From NCBI RefSeq assembly GCF_004297265.1, contig NZ_SCUT01000054.1, positions 62,001 through 126,000 of the forward strand: a stretch of 64,000 nucleotides of DNA, in the 5' to 3' direction. Position numbers and translations under genes: made by a program. Positions 46,159-55,852 of the stretch are shown in pieces. Positions within the stretch are counted from its first letter, which is position 1; each line of letters starts with the position of its first letter. The notes under the pieces were generated by a model. It ran no database searches, was not told the origin of the DNA, and was given only the letters and a program-made list of their open reading frames with translations. Source of the stretch: Reyranella sp. (GTDB taxonomy: Bacteria > Pseudomonadota > Alphaproteobacteria > Reyranellales > Reyranellaceae).

Positions 46159-46233
46159 TCCCAGGATAATACCAGGTCTGACTGAGCCTAGGCCATTCCG
46201 TCAGGATGCACCATCCCAAGAAGGAGGTGATCC
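46159..46233. promoter_or_regulatory. Divergent promoter region of the regulator/oxidoreductase pair
   Basis: The 75-bp spacer contains overlapping -10-like boxes on the two strands (TATTAT on the minus, GATAAT on the plus, near 46169-46176), the 8-bp palindrome GCCTAGGC, and CTGAC and GTCAG half-sites around it. A regulator bound here could control both directions. -35 elements are weak. Confidence 0.4.
46221..46233 (+). promoter_or_regulatory. Unusually long Shine-Dalgarno sequence
   Basis: AAGGAGGTGATCC is complementary over 13 nt to the 3' end of bacterial 16S rRNA and lies directly before the ATG at 46234, with 6 nt between GGAGG and the start codon. It fixes the start of the oxidoreductase gene. 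Confidence 0.8.
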
Positions 46234-47301
46234 ATGAAAGCAGCCGTCCTCAAGACGCTCGGCACGCCGCTCAGCGTCGAGACCGTATCCGATCCCGTGC
46301 TGGGCACCGGCGAGGTGATCGTCGATGTCGCTGCCGCCAACGTCCTTGCCTATGCAGGCGATGTGTTCAGCGGAAAGCGGAACTACCTGCTGGAGCTTCC
46401 GATCGTGCCGGGGTCGGGCGGCATCGGGCGCGTCCGGGCCATTGGGCCGGACGCGACACGGCTCGCCATCGGCGACTGGGTATTCATCGATCCGACCGTG
46501 CGAGGGCGCGACGACGCCGTGGCGCCGGACATCATCCTCCAGGGACTGACGGCCGGCAGTGAAGCGGCGTATCGCCTGCAGCGCTATTACCATGACGGCG
46601 CCTTCGCCGAGCAGGTGCGCGTGCCGACCGAGAATGCCGTGCCGATCGGCACCCTCGAGCCGGCCGAGGCTGGCCGCTGGCTCGGGTTGGGGCGGCTGCT
46701 GGTGCCCTATGGGGGGCTATTGGCCGGGCGGTTGCGGGCGGGCGAGACCTTGCTGGTCAACGGGGCGACCGGAGCCTTCGGCAGTGGGGGCGTGGCGATG
46801 GGTGTCGCGATGGGCGCGGCGCGGATCGTCGCCACCGGCCGCAACGAACAGGTACTGGCCGACCTCGAGCGTCGCCTGGGCGGCCGCGTCCGGACCGTGA
46901 AGATGAGCGGTGACGAGGAGGAGGATCGGCGGCGGATGCAGGAGGCGGCCGGCGGTCCGATCGACATCGTGCTCGACCTGCTGCCGCCGGAGGCGAGCCC
47001 GAGCTGGGTCCGCGCGGCCGCCCTGGCCGTCCGGCCCTATGGGCGCGTCGTCCTGATGGGCGGCATCCGCGAAGACGTGGCGCTGCCTTATGCCTGGATG
47101 ATGCGATATGGCATCGAAGTGCGCGGGCAATGGATGTACCCGCGCGACGCGGTCGGGCGCCTGGTCGGCATGGTCCGCTCGGGCCAGATCCGGCTGGACG
47201 GCCTTGCGGTGAGCGAATTCCCCCTCGATCGGATCAACGAGGCCGTGGCGCACGCGGCGGCGAACGCCGGCCCGTTCAAGATGACGGTGGTTCGCCCCTG
47301 A
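46234..47301 (+). CDS. MDR-family (zinc-independent) alcohol dehydrogenase/quinone oxidoreductase-like protein
   Basis: The 355-residue protein has a GroES-like N-terminal domain (about 1-125) and a Rossmann domain (about 150-290). The dinucleotide site is LLVNGATGAFGSGGVAMG, followed by IVATGRN. The usual catalytic-zinc Cys is absent (NVLAYAGDVFSG), so a zinc-independent, quinone-oxidoreductase-like activity is likely. The substrate is unknown. It is divergent from the MmyB-type regulator, presumably its controller, and has an exceptionally strong ribosome site. Confidence 0.85.
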   Translation: MKAAVLKTLGTPLSVETVSDPVLGTGEVIVDVAAANVLAYAGDVFSGKRNYLLELPIVPGSGGIGRVRAIGPDATRLAIGDWVFIDPTVRGRDDAVAPDIILQGLTAGSEAAYRLQRYYHDGAFAEQVRVPTENAVPIGTLEPAEAGRWLGLGRLLVPYGGLLAGRLRAGETLLVNGATGAFGSGGVAMGVAMGAARIVATGRNEQVLADLERRLGGRVRTVKMSGDEEEDRRRMQEAAGGPIDIVLDLLPPEASPSWVRAAALAVRPYGRVVLMGGIREDVALPYAWMMRYGIEVRGQWMYPRDAVGRLVGMVRSGQIRLDGLAVSEFPLDRINEAVAHAAANAGPFKMTVVRP

Positions 47302-47344
47302 TTCTCGCCTCGTTTTCCACAAGATGCGGGAGCCATAGTGGGGC

Positions 47345-50300
47345 GTGCCCCTCGCTGATTTCATCCATCTGAAAGTTCGTTCCGCCTATTCGCTCACCGA
47401 AGGCGCGAACAAGGTCGACAAGATCGTCTCGCTGGCCAAGGACGCGGAGATGCCGGCGGTTGCCGTCACCGACCGCAACAACCTGTTCGGCGCGCTCGAA
47501 TTCTCGCAATACGCCGCAAAGGGCGGTGTCCAGCCGATCGTGGGCTGCGATCTCGGCATCCGGCGCGAGGAAGAGGGGGGCGTCGCCACGGCGAGCAAGG
47601 TCCTGGCCATCGACTGGCTGACCCTGCTCGTGCAGAGCGAGCAGGGCTATCTCAACCTGATGCGGCTGGTGAGCCGCGCCCATCTCGAATTCAAGGCAGG
47701 CTCCGTCGCCGCCCTGCCAATGGCGGACCTCGAAGGACATACCGAGGGACTCATCGCATTGACCGGCAGCGCCGGCAGCACCGTCGGGCGCTTGCTGGCC
47801 GCCGGGCAGATGCCGGCCGCGGCCCATATGCTCGACCGTTTGCAGGGCCTGTTCGAGGGCCGGCTCTATCTCGAGTTGCAGCGCCATGGCGAGGACCTGG
47901 AGCGCCGGATCGAGGGCCCGCTGATCGATCTCGCCTACGAGCGCAACCTGCCGCTGGTCGCGACCAACGACGTGCACTTCCCGAAGAAGTCGATGTACGA
48001 GGCGCACGATGTGCTGCTGTGCATCGAGCAGGGCGCGCATATCGACGATCCCAACCGCCGGCGCCTGACGCCGGAGCACTATTTCAAGTCGGCGGCCGAA
48101 ATGCGCAGCCTGTTCTCGGATATTCCCGAGGCCTGCGACAATACACTGGTGATCGCCCGGCGCTGCGCCTACATGCCGGCGCCGCGCAAGCCCATCCTGC
48201 CGCGCTACACCAAGCTCGAGGGGCGCACCGAGGGCGAGGCGCTGCGCGACCTCGCGAGGACCGGACTCGAGGAATTGAAGACGCTCGGTCGCCTGGCCGA
48301 CACCATCAGCTTCGAGCGCTATACCCAGCGCTTGACCTACGAACTCGACATGATCGAGAAGATGGGGTTCGCCGGCTACTTCCTCATCGTGGCCGACTTC
48401 ATCCAGTGGGCGAAGGACCATGACGTGCCGGTCGGACCGGGCCGTGGCTCGGGCGCCGGCTCGCTGGTCGCCTGGTCGCTCAAGATCACCGATCTCGATC
48501 CGCTGCGCTGGGGTCTGCTGTTCGAACGCTTCCTGAACCCCGAGCGCGTGTCGATGCCCGACTTCGACATCGACTTCTGCCAGGACAAGCGCGACCGCGT
48601 GATCCGCTACGTGCGCGACGAATACGGCCATGACAGGGTCGCCGCGATCATCACCTTCGGCAAGCTGCAGGCGCGTGCCGTGCTGCGCGATGTCGGCCGC
48701 GTGCTGGGCATGCCCTACGGCCAGGTCGACCGGATCTGCAAGCTGGTGCCCAACAATCCGGCCAATCCCGTGACCCTGGCCAAGGCGCTGGAGACCGAGG
48801 ACCTGCTCAAGGAGCAATACAACGCCGACGAGGAGATCAAGCGCCTGATCGACCTGGCGCTGCAGCTCGAGGGCCTGTTCCGCAACGCCTCGACCCATGC
48901 TGCCGGCGTCGTGATCGGCGACCGGCCGCTAGACCAGCTCGTGCCGCTGTTCCGCGATACCGACAGCAAGGAGTCGCTGCCGGCCACCCAGTTCAATATG
49001 AAATGGGTCGAGACGGCCGGTCTGGTGAAGTTCGACTTCCTCGGCCTCAAGACGCTCACCGTCATCGAGAAGGCCTGGGACTTCATCGGGCGCGACCAGA
49101 TCGACATCGCAAGGCTGCCGCTCGACAACCGCAAGACCTTCGAGCTTCTCTGCCGCGGCGACGGGTCGGGCGTGTTCCAGCTCGAAGGCAACGGCATGCG
49201 CGACGTGCTGCGCAAGATGAAGCCCGACCGGTTCGAGGACATCATCGCCGTGGTGGCGCTCTACCGGCCGGGCCCGATGGAGAACATTCCGAGCTACATC
49301 AAGCGCAAGCATGGCGAGGAGGAGCCGGACTACCTGCACCCGCTGCTGGAAGGGATCCTGAAGGAGACCTACGGCATCATGATCTATCAGGAACAGGTCA
49401 TGCAGATCGCGCAGGTGCTGAGCGGATATTCCCTGGGCGGCGCCGACCTGCTGCGCCGCGCCATGGGCAAGAAGATCAAGGCGGAGATGGACGCCCAGCG
49501 CGCGAGCTTCGTCGAGGGCGCGGAGAAGAACGGCGTCAAGGCCGACAAGGCCGCGTCGATCTTCGACCAGGTCGACAAGTTCGCGGGCTACGGCTTCAAC
49601 AAGAGCCACGCCGCCGCCTACGCGCTGGTCTGCTACCAGACGGCCTATCTGAAGGCCAACCATCCGGTCGAGTTCTTCGCCGCCACGATGACCCTCGACA
49701 TGGGCAACGTGGAAAAGCTCAACGGCTATCGCCGCGACCTCGACAAGATCGGCGTCGAGCTGCTGCCACCCGATGTGAACCGGTCGACGGCCGAGTTCAC
49801 GGTGGAGAAGACCGAAGATGGCAGGAAGGCGATCCGTTACGCGCTGGCCGCCATCAAGGGCGTCGGCAAGGAGGCGATGAACCGGCTCGCCGAGGAGCGT
49901 GCGGAGAAGGGGCCGTTCAAGGACCTGTTCGACTTCGCCGAACGGCTCGACCAGCGCGTCCTGAACAAGCGCCTGCTCGAGAGCCTGGTGAAGGCGGGGG
50001 CCTTCGACACGCTGAACAAGAACCGGGCGCAGACCTTCGCCGCCGTCGAGGCGCTCACCCGCCATTCGCAGGCCACGCACGAATCGCGCGGCAGCAACCA
50101 GAACAACCTGTTCGGCGACGACACGGCGCAGCGCCGTCCTCAGCTGGCCAAGGTGCCGGACTGGGCGCCGATGGAGCGGCTGCAGAACGAATTCGCCGCC
50201 ATCGGCTTCTACCTGTCGTCGCATCCGCTGGCCTCCTACGAGCGCAGCCTGCAGCGACTGGGCGTCAGCCGCGCAGCCGACCTGCCGGCCCTGCTGGCGC

Positions 50301-50791
50301 GAGGCACGCCCGGACGCATCAAGCTCGCCGGCACGGTCATCGACCGGATGGAGCGCACCTCGGCCAAGGGCAACCGCTTCGCCTTCCTGCAGTGCTCGGA
50401 CCAGTCCGGCGCCTTCGAATGCGTGATGTTCAGCGAGCTGCTGAGCTCCAAGCGCAACATCCTCGAGGCCGGACAGGCGATCCTGATCTCGGTCGACGGC
50501 CGCCTCGACGGCGAGCAGGTGAAGCTCACGGCCCAATCCGTGGAGAAGCTCGAGGATGCGGTCGCGAATTCCGCGGCAGGGCTGCGCATCGTGATCACCG
50601 ATCCCAGGGCGCTCGAGGCCCTGCGCAAGGCGCTGGAAGGGAAGCGCGGGCGCGGGCGGGTCACGCTCGTCGTGCCGATGCCGGAGGAATCCGAAGCCGA
50701 GATCACCTTGCCCGGCACCTATTCGATCGCCGGTGGCCTGCGCGACACGATCGGCATGCTGCAGGGCGTTGAAAACGTCGAGGAAATTTGA
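47345..50791 (+). CDS. dnaE: DNA polymerase III alpha subunit
   Basis: This 1148-residue replicative polymerase starts at GTG 47345. The PHP domain (about 1-280) begins FIHLKVRSAYSLTEG, where a metal-ligand His of active PHP domains is Arg, so proofreading must come from a separate epsilon subunit. The polymerase palm has MPDFDIDFC with two catalytic Asp, and GRGSGAGSLVAW. The fingers have GYGFNKSHAAAYAL. The C-terminal HhH and OB parts include IKLAGTVIDRMERTSAKGN. Full DnaE1 length. The stop overlaps the next gene by 4 bp. Confidence 0.97.
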   Translation: MPLADFIHLKVRSAYSLTEGANKVDKIVSLAKDAEMPAVAVTDRNNLFGALEFSQYAAKGGVQPIVGCDLGIRREEEGGVATASKVLAIDWLTLLVQSEQGYLNLMRLVSRAHLEFKAGSVAALPMADLEGHTEGLIALTGSAGSTVGRLLAAGQMPAAAHMLDRLQGLFEGRLYLELQRHGEDLERRIEGPLIDLAYERNLPLVATNDVHFPKKSMYEAHDVLLCIEQGAHIDDPNRRRLTPEHYFKSAAEMRSLFSDIPEACDNTLVIARRCAYMPAPRKPILPRYTKLEGRTEGEALRDLARTGLEELKTLGRLADTISFERYTQRLTYELDMIEKMGFAGYFLIVADFIQWAKDHDVPVGPGRGSGAGSLVAWSLKITDLDPLRWGLLFERFLNPERVSMPDFDIDFCQDKRDRVIRYVRDEYGHDRVAAIITFGKLQARAVLRDVGRVLGMPYGQVDRICKLVPNNPANPVTLAKALETEDLLKEQYNADEEIKRLIDLALQLEGLFRNASTHAAGVVIGDRPLDQLVPLFRDTDSKESLPATQFNMKWVETAGLVKFDFLGLKTLTVIEKAWDFIGRDQIDIARLPLDNRKTFELLCRGDGSGVFQLEGNGMRDVLRKMKPDRFEDIIAVVALYRPGPMENIPSYIKRKHGEEEPDYLHPLLEGILKETYGIMIYQEQVMQIAQVLSGYSLGGADLLRRAMGKKIKAEMDAQRASFVEGAEKNGVKADKAASIFDQVDKFAGYGFNKSHAAAYALVCYQTAYLKANHPVEFFAATMTLDMGNVEKLNGYRRDLDKIGVELLPPDVNRSTAEFTVEKTEDGRKAIRYALAAIKGVGKEAMNRLAEERAEKGPFKDLFDFAERLDQRVLNKRLLESLVKAGAFDTLNKNRAQTFAAVEALTRHSQATHESRGSNQNNLFGDDTAQRRPQLAKVPDWAPMERLQNEFAAIGFYLSSHPLASYERSLQRLGVSRAADLPALLARGTPGRIKLAGTVIDRMERTSAKGNRFAFLQCSDQSGAFECVMFSELLSSKRNILEAGQAILISVDGRLDGEQVKLTAQSVEKLEDAVANSAAGLRIVITDPRALEALRKALEGKRGRGRVTLVVPMPEESEAEITLPGTYSIAGGLRDTIGMLQGVENVEEI

Positions 50792-51807
50792 GCCGCCAGC
50801 CCGGGCTCTTTGAGACCGAAACCCCTGCGCCCCCCAAGCGGCGCGCTGCGGGGGCAGGCGATGTGAGGCCGGCGCGGGATTCGCCGCTGCTCGAGGCCCC
50901 GGCGCTGCCGCTCGATATCCGGCTCGGCACATCCTCCTGGTTTTTCCCCGGCTGGCGCGGCCTGGTCTACGACGGTGTGCATCCGCAGGTGACCCTCAGC
51001 CGCAAGGGGCTGGAGGCCTATGCCCAGATCCCGCTGCTGCGGACCGTCAGCCTCGACCGGACCTTCTACGCACCGATCTCGGCCGTCGACTATGCGCGCT
51101 ACGCCAGCCAGGTGCCGGCGCATTTCAGCTTCGTCGTGAAGGCGCCGGCGATCGTCTGCGATGCGGTGATGCGCGACGAGGAGGGGCGAGGGAAGGTATT
51201 CAACCCGAACTTCCTCAATGCGGCCGTCGCCACCCGGGAATTCGTCCTGCCCTGCCTGGAGGGACTCGAGGCCAAGGCCGGCCCGCTGGTGTTCCAGGTC
51301 TCACCGCTGCCGCGCAGCCTGGTCGAGGACTCGTCGCTGCTGGTCGAGCGTCTGGAAGCCTTCTTCGCGGCGCTGCCCCGCGAACTGGGCACGCACAGGC
51401 CAATTTACGCGCTGGAACTGCGTAATCCCGAATTACTGACGCCGCGCCTGATGCGCATGCTGGCCCGAGCCGGGGTGCGCTACTGCGTCGGCCTGCACGA
51501 CCGGATGCCCGAGGTCGAGCGGCAGGAAACGGCGCTGAAAGCACTGGACGGTGAAGCGCCCGGGCCGCTGGTGGTGCGCTGGAACCTGCACCGCGGGTTC
51601 CTCTACCAGGCGGCCAAGCAGCGCTATGAGCCATTCGACAGGCTCGTGGACGAGGACGGCGAGACCCGGCGTATCCTGGCCCGGATGGCCGCCGCGGCCT
51701 TCAAGGCGGGCCGGAAGGTCTGGATCACCGCCAACAACAAAGCCGAGGGCAGCGCTCCCCTGTCGATCCTCGAACTGGCCCGTGAAATCGCTAAATTGCT
51801 CGTCTAA
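50788..51807 (+). CDS. DUF72 domain-containing protein
   Basis: The 339-residue product starts at TTG 50788, overlapping the dnaE stop (TTGA); the preceding GAGGAAA gives a ribosome site. The DUF72 TIM-barrel runs from about residue 43: IRLGTSSWFFPGWRGLVY, VSLDRTFYAPISAVDYARYA, and FVVKAPAIV. A Pro/Ala-rich leader (about 1-42) precedes it. The biochemical role is unknown. Coupling to dnaE suggests co-expression only. Confidence 0.85.
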   Translation: MSRQPGLFETETPAPPKRRAAGAGDVRPARDSPLLEAPALPLDIRLGTSSWFFPGWRGLVYDGVHPQVTLSRKGLEAYAQIPLLRTVSLDRTFYAPISAVDYARYASQVPAHFSFVVKAPAIVCDAVMRDEEGRGKVFNPNFLNAAVATREFVLPCLEGLEAKAGPLVFQVSPLPRSLVEDSSLLVERLEAFFAALPRELGTHRPIYALELRNPELLTPRLMRMLARAGVRYCVGLHDRMPEVERQETALKALDGEAPGPLVVRWNLHRGFLYQAAKQRYEPFDRLVDEDGETRRILARMAAAAFKAGRKVWITANNKAEGSAPLSILELAREIAKLLV

Positions 51808-51827
51808 GGCCTTGATTTCACTGTCAC

Positions 51828-51856
51828 TTGCATTTTCGGCGCCAACCCACTAGAAA
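51828..51856 (+). promoter_or_regulatory. Promoter of rpsB-tsf
   Basis: TTGCAT (51828-51833) and TAGAAA (51851-51856) are separated by exactly 17 bp. The predicted start near 51863 leaves a GC-rich leader of about 108 nt before rpsB, long enough for regulatory structure. Confidence 0.55.
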
Positions 51857-51970
51857 CGCGCCACTTCGCACGCGGGTTTGCGGTCGACGGGGAGACATCC
51901 CGGCGCTCGCTCCGGTGTTCCCATTCCGGGGACGACGCCCGCGGAGGCTCAACCGGAAAAGGAGAACGGC

Positions 51971-52759
51971 ATGACCATGCCGACATTCACGATGCGCCAG
52001 CTGCTGGAAGCCGGCGTCCATTTCGGCCATCACACGCGCCGCTGGAACCCCAAGATGAAGCCGTACCTGTTCGGGGTGCGCAACGGGGTCCATATCATCG
52101 ATCTTACCAAGACAGTGCCGCTGCTGGAGCAGGCGCTGCGCCAGGTTCGCGATGTCGTGGCCAGCGGCGGCCGCGTCCTGTTCGTCGGCACCAAGCCGGC
52201 GGCTGCCGAGCGCGTCGCCGACGCTGCCAAGCGCTGCGGCCAGTACTATGTGAACCACCGCTGGCTGGGTGGCATGATCACGAACTGGAACACCATTTCG
52301 GCCTCCATCAAGCGTCTGCGCGAGCTCGACGAGCGCCTGAAGGGCGACGTCGTCGGCCTCACCAAGAAGGAGCAGCTCGATCTGACGCGCGAGCGCGACA
52401 AGCTCGAGCGGTCGCTGGGCGGCATCAAGGAAATGGGCGGCACGCCCGACATGCTGTTCATCATCGACACCAACAAGGAGTCGATCGCGGTCCTGGAAGC
52501 CCGCAAGCGTGGCATTCCGATCGTCGCGGTGGTCGACAGCAACTCCGATCCCGACGGCATCGACTTCCCGATCCCGGGCAACGACGATGCGATCCGCGCG
52601 GTGTCGCTCTACTGCGACCTGATGGCGGGCTCGGTGCTCGACGGCATCCGCGCCGAAATCTCCGCCGCCGGCGGTGACGTCGGCGAGCTGGCCGAACAAC
52701 CGGACGAAGAAATCCCCGCTGCCGAGGCCCCGGCGGCCGAGGCTGCACCGGCCGAGTAA
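51971..52759 (+). CDS. rpsB: 30S ribosomal protein S2
   Basis: The 262-residue protein begins MTMPTFTMRQLLEAGVHFGH, the family signature, with HTRRWNPKMKPYLFG and the second signature PIVAVVDSNSDPDGIDFPIPGNDD region near residues 180-205. An Ala/Glu-Pro tail (about 240-262) is typical of alphaproteobacteria. AAAAGGAG precedes the ATG. tsf follows, as in nearly all bacteria. Confidence 0.98.
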   Translation: MTMPTFTMRQLLEAGVHFGHHTRRWNPKMKPYLFGVRNGVHIIDLTKTVPLLEQALRQVRDVVASGGRVLFVGTKPAAAERVADAAKRCGQYYVNHRWLGGMITNWNTISASIKRLRELDERLKGDVVGLTKKEQLDLTRERDKLERSLGGIKEMGGTPDMLFIIDTNKESIAVLEARKRGIPIVAVVDSNSDPDGIDFPIPGNDDAIRAVSLYCDLMAGSVLDGIRAEISAAGGDVGELAEQPDEEIPAAEAPAAEAAPAE

Positions 52760-52788
52760 CCCGGCCCTTCACGGAAGAGAAACAGACG

Positions 52789-52816
52789 GGGCCGGTCGGA
52801 AGACCGGCCCTTGTTG
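52789..52816 (+). terminator. Hairpin between rpsB and tsf (attenuator-like)
   Basis: GGGCCGGTC (52789-52797), tetraloop GGAA, and GACCGGCCC (52802-52810) form a perfect 9-bp stem followed by TTGTTG. The poor T-tract suggests partial termination or an RNA-processing site, setting the S2 to EF-Ts ratio. Confidence 0.55.
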
Positions 52817-52834
52817 CACTAAACGGAGCAAGAA

Positions 52835-53761
52835 ATGGCTGAGATCACTGCATCGCTCGTCAAGGAACTGCGCGAGAAGACCGGCGCGGGCATGATGGAT
52901 TGCAAGAAGGCGCTGGGTGAAGTCGCCGGCGACGTCGAGAAGGCGGTCGACTGGCTGCGCACCAAGGGTCTGTCGGCGGCTTCGAAGAAGGCCGGCCGCG
53001 TCGCTGCGGAAGGCCTCGTCGGCGTGGCCGCGGAAGGCACGCGCGGCGCCGTCCTCGAGGTCAATGCCGAGACCGACTTCGTCGGCCGCAACGACCAGTT
53101 CCAGAAGTTCGTTGCCGCGGCGACCAAGCTCGCGCTCGAGAATGGCGGCGACCTCGCCAAGGTGGCGGCCGCGCCGTTCCCCGGCACCGGCCGTGACGTG
53201 CAGGGCGAACTCACCAACCTGATCGCCACGATCGGCGAGAACATGAGCCTGCGCCGCGCCGCCTCGCTGTCCGTGTCGGATGGCGTGGTCGTGGCCTATA
53301 CCCACAACGCCGTCGCGCCGGACCTCGGCAAGATCGGCGTGCTGGTGGCCCTCGAGTCGACGGGCGACAAGGCCAAGCTCGGCGCCCTTGCCAAGCAACT
53401 GGCCATGCACGTGGCCGCGGCCAACCCGCAGTCGCTGACGGTTGCCGAACTCGACCAGGCGGCGATCGAGCGCGAGCGCGCGGTGCTTGCCGAGAAGGCC
53501 GGCCAGCAGGGCAAGACCGCCGAAATCGTCGCCAAGATGGTCGAGGGCGGCCTGCGCAAGTTCCATCAGGAAGTCGTGCTGCTGGAGCAGGCCTTCGTCA
53601 TGGACGGCAAGACCAAGGTCTCGAAGGTCGTCGAGGATGCGGCCAAGCAGGTCGGCGGTCCGGTCAGGCTCGTGGGCTTCCTGCGCTTCGCGCTGGGCGA
53701 GGGCATCGAGAAGAAGTCCGAGGATTTCGCAGCCGAGGTGGCTGCCCAGCTCAAGAAGTAG
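52835..53761 (+). CDS. tsf: Translation elongation factor Ts
   Basis: The 308-residue nucleotide-exchange factor for EF-Tu has the N-terminal UBA-like domain (LVKELREKTGAGMMDCKKAL), the TDFVGRN core motif near residue 82 and a second signature ahead of the C-terminal module. GGAGCAAGAA precedes the ATG. It lies 75 bp after rpsB. Confidence 0.98.
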   Translation: MAEITASLVKELREKTGAGMMDCKKALGEVAGDVEKAVDWLRTKGLSAASKKAGRVAAEGLVGVAAEGTRGAVLEVNAETDFVGRNDQFQKFVAAATKLALENGGDLAKVAAAPFPGTGRDVQGELTNLIATIGENMSLRRAASLSVSDGVVVAYTHNAVAPDLGKIGVLVALESTGDKAKLGALAKQLAMHVAAANPQSLTVAELDQAAIERERAVLAEKAGQQGKTAEIVAKMVEGGLRKFHQEVVLLEQAFVMDGKTKVSKVVEDAAKQVGGPVRLVGFLRFALGEGIEKKSEDFAAEVAAQLKK

Positions 53762-53775
53762 TATTAAACCCCACA

Positions 53776-53802
53776 GGCGCGTGGACTTGTGGTCCGCGCG
53801 CC
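53776..53802 (+). other. Hairpin between tsf and pyrH
   Basis: GGCGCGTGGAC (53776-53786) pairs with GTCCGCGCGCC (53792-53802) with one G-U pair around TTGTG. No T-tract follows; it may be a weak attenuator or 3' stabiliser of the tsf mRNA. Confidence 0.45.
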
Positions 53803-53829
53803 CAAGACAAACGTAATCAGAGGCATCTG

Positions 53830-54555
53830 ATGCCGTCGGGCCCCCTCTATCGCCGTGTCATGCTCAAGCTCTCTGGCGAGGGGCTCATGGGTAATCGGGA
53901 GTACGGTCTCGATCCCGACATGGTCGCCATGGTCGCACAGGAAGTGAAGGCCGTGGTCGCCATGGGCGTGCAGGTCTGCCTGGTGATTGGCGGCGGCAAC
54001 ATCTTCCGTGGCGTGTCGTCGGCGGCTGCCGGAATGGACCGGGCCAGCGGCGACTACATGGGCATGCTGGCGACCGTCATCAATTCGCTCGCCATGCAGA
54101 GCGCGCTGGAGCGGCAGGGCCTGCAGACGCGCGTCCAGTCGGCGATCCCGATGACGACGGTGTGCGAGCCCTATATCCGCCGCCGCGCCGCCCGCCACAT
54201 GGAGAAGGGCAGGGTCGTGATCTTCGCGGCCGGCACCGGCAATCCGTTCTTCACGACCGACACCGCCGCCGCCCTTCGCGCGGCTGAAATGGGTGTCGAC
54301 GCGCTGATGAAGGGGACGCAGGTCGACGGGGTCTATTCCGCCGATCCGCGCAAGGACAAGAATGCCCAGCGTTACGATACGCTGGGCTACATGGAAGTGC
54401 TGTCCCGCGACCTGCAGGTCATGGACGCATCGGCGATCTCGCTTGCGCGCGAGAACCGCATCCCCATCATCGTCTTCGACATCCACAAGCCCGGCGCCTT
54501 CGCGGCGACGATGCGGGGCGAGGGCACCTTCACGATCATCAAGGACGAGGCCTGA
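53830..54555 (+). CDS. pyrH: UMP kinase
   Basis: The 241-residue hexameric enzyme phosphorylates UMP for pyrimidine nucleotide supply. VMLKLSGEGLMG (near residue 12), VIGGGNIFRG, GTGNPFFTTDTAA and VDGVYSADPRKD are the family motifs. It starts 68 bp after tsf and is followed 2 bp later by frr. Confidence 0.98.
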   Translation: MPSGPLYRRVMLKLSGEGLMGNREYGLDPDMVAMVAQEVKAVVAMGVQVCLVIGGGNIFRGVSSAAAGMDRASGDYMGMLATVINSLAMQSALERQGLQTRVQSAIPMTTVCEPYIRRRAARHMEKGRVVIFAAGTGNPFFTTDTAAALRAAEMGVDALMKGTQVDGVYSADPRKDKNAQRYDTLGYMEVLSRDLQVMDASAISLARENRIPIIVFDIHKPGAFAATMRGEGTFTIIKDEA

Positions 54556-54557
54556 AC

Positions 54558-55111
54558 ATGTCTGCCGATCTCAACGAGCTCGAGAAGCGCATGCACGGCG
54601 CGATGGATGCGCTGAAGAAGGAATTCGCCGGCCTCAGGACGGGACGGGCCTCGGTCAACCTGCTCGACCCGGTGATGGTCGAAGCCTACGGCCAGCGCAT
54701 GCCGCTCAACCAGGTGGGCACGGTGAGCGCGCCGGAGCCGCGGCTTCTCACCGTCAACGTCTGGGACAAGGGTCTGGTGACGCCGACCGCCAAGGCGATC
54801 CGCGAAGCGGGACTGGGCCTCAACCCGTCGCCCGATGGCCAGATGATCCGCATCCCGATTCCGGAGCTGACGACGGAACGCCGCAACGAGCTCGCCAAGC
54901 TGGCGCACAAATACGCCGAACAGGGCAAGGTCGCGGTCCGCAACGTCAGGCGGGACGGCATGGAGTCGCTCAAGAAGGCCGAGAAGGATCACAAGATCTC
55001 GGAAGACGAGCATCGGCAGAAGGCCGACGAGGTCCAGAAGCTGACCGACCGCTACGTCAAGCAGGTCGACGAGGCGCTGGCGCACAAGGAAAAAGAGATC
55101 AAGACGGTCTG

Positions 55112-55112
<1 letters not shown>
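54558..55112 (+). CDS. frr: Ribosome recycling factor
   Basis: The 184-residue factor splits the post-termination ribosome with EF-G. It has the head-to-tail pattern FAGLRTGRASVNLLDPVMVE and the helical region RRDGMESLKKAEKDHKISED, ending in a three-helix bundle. Its stop overlaps the uppS ATG by one base. Confidence 0.98.
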
Positions 55113-55832
<720 letters not shown>

Positions 55833-55852
<20 letters not shown>

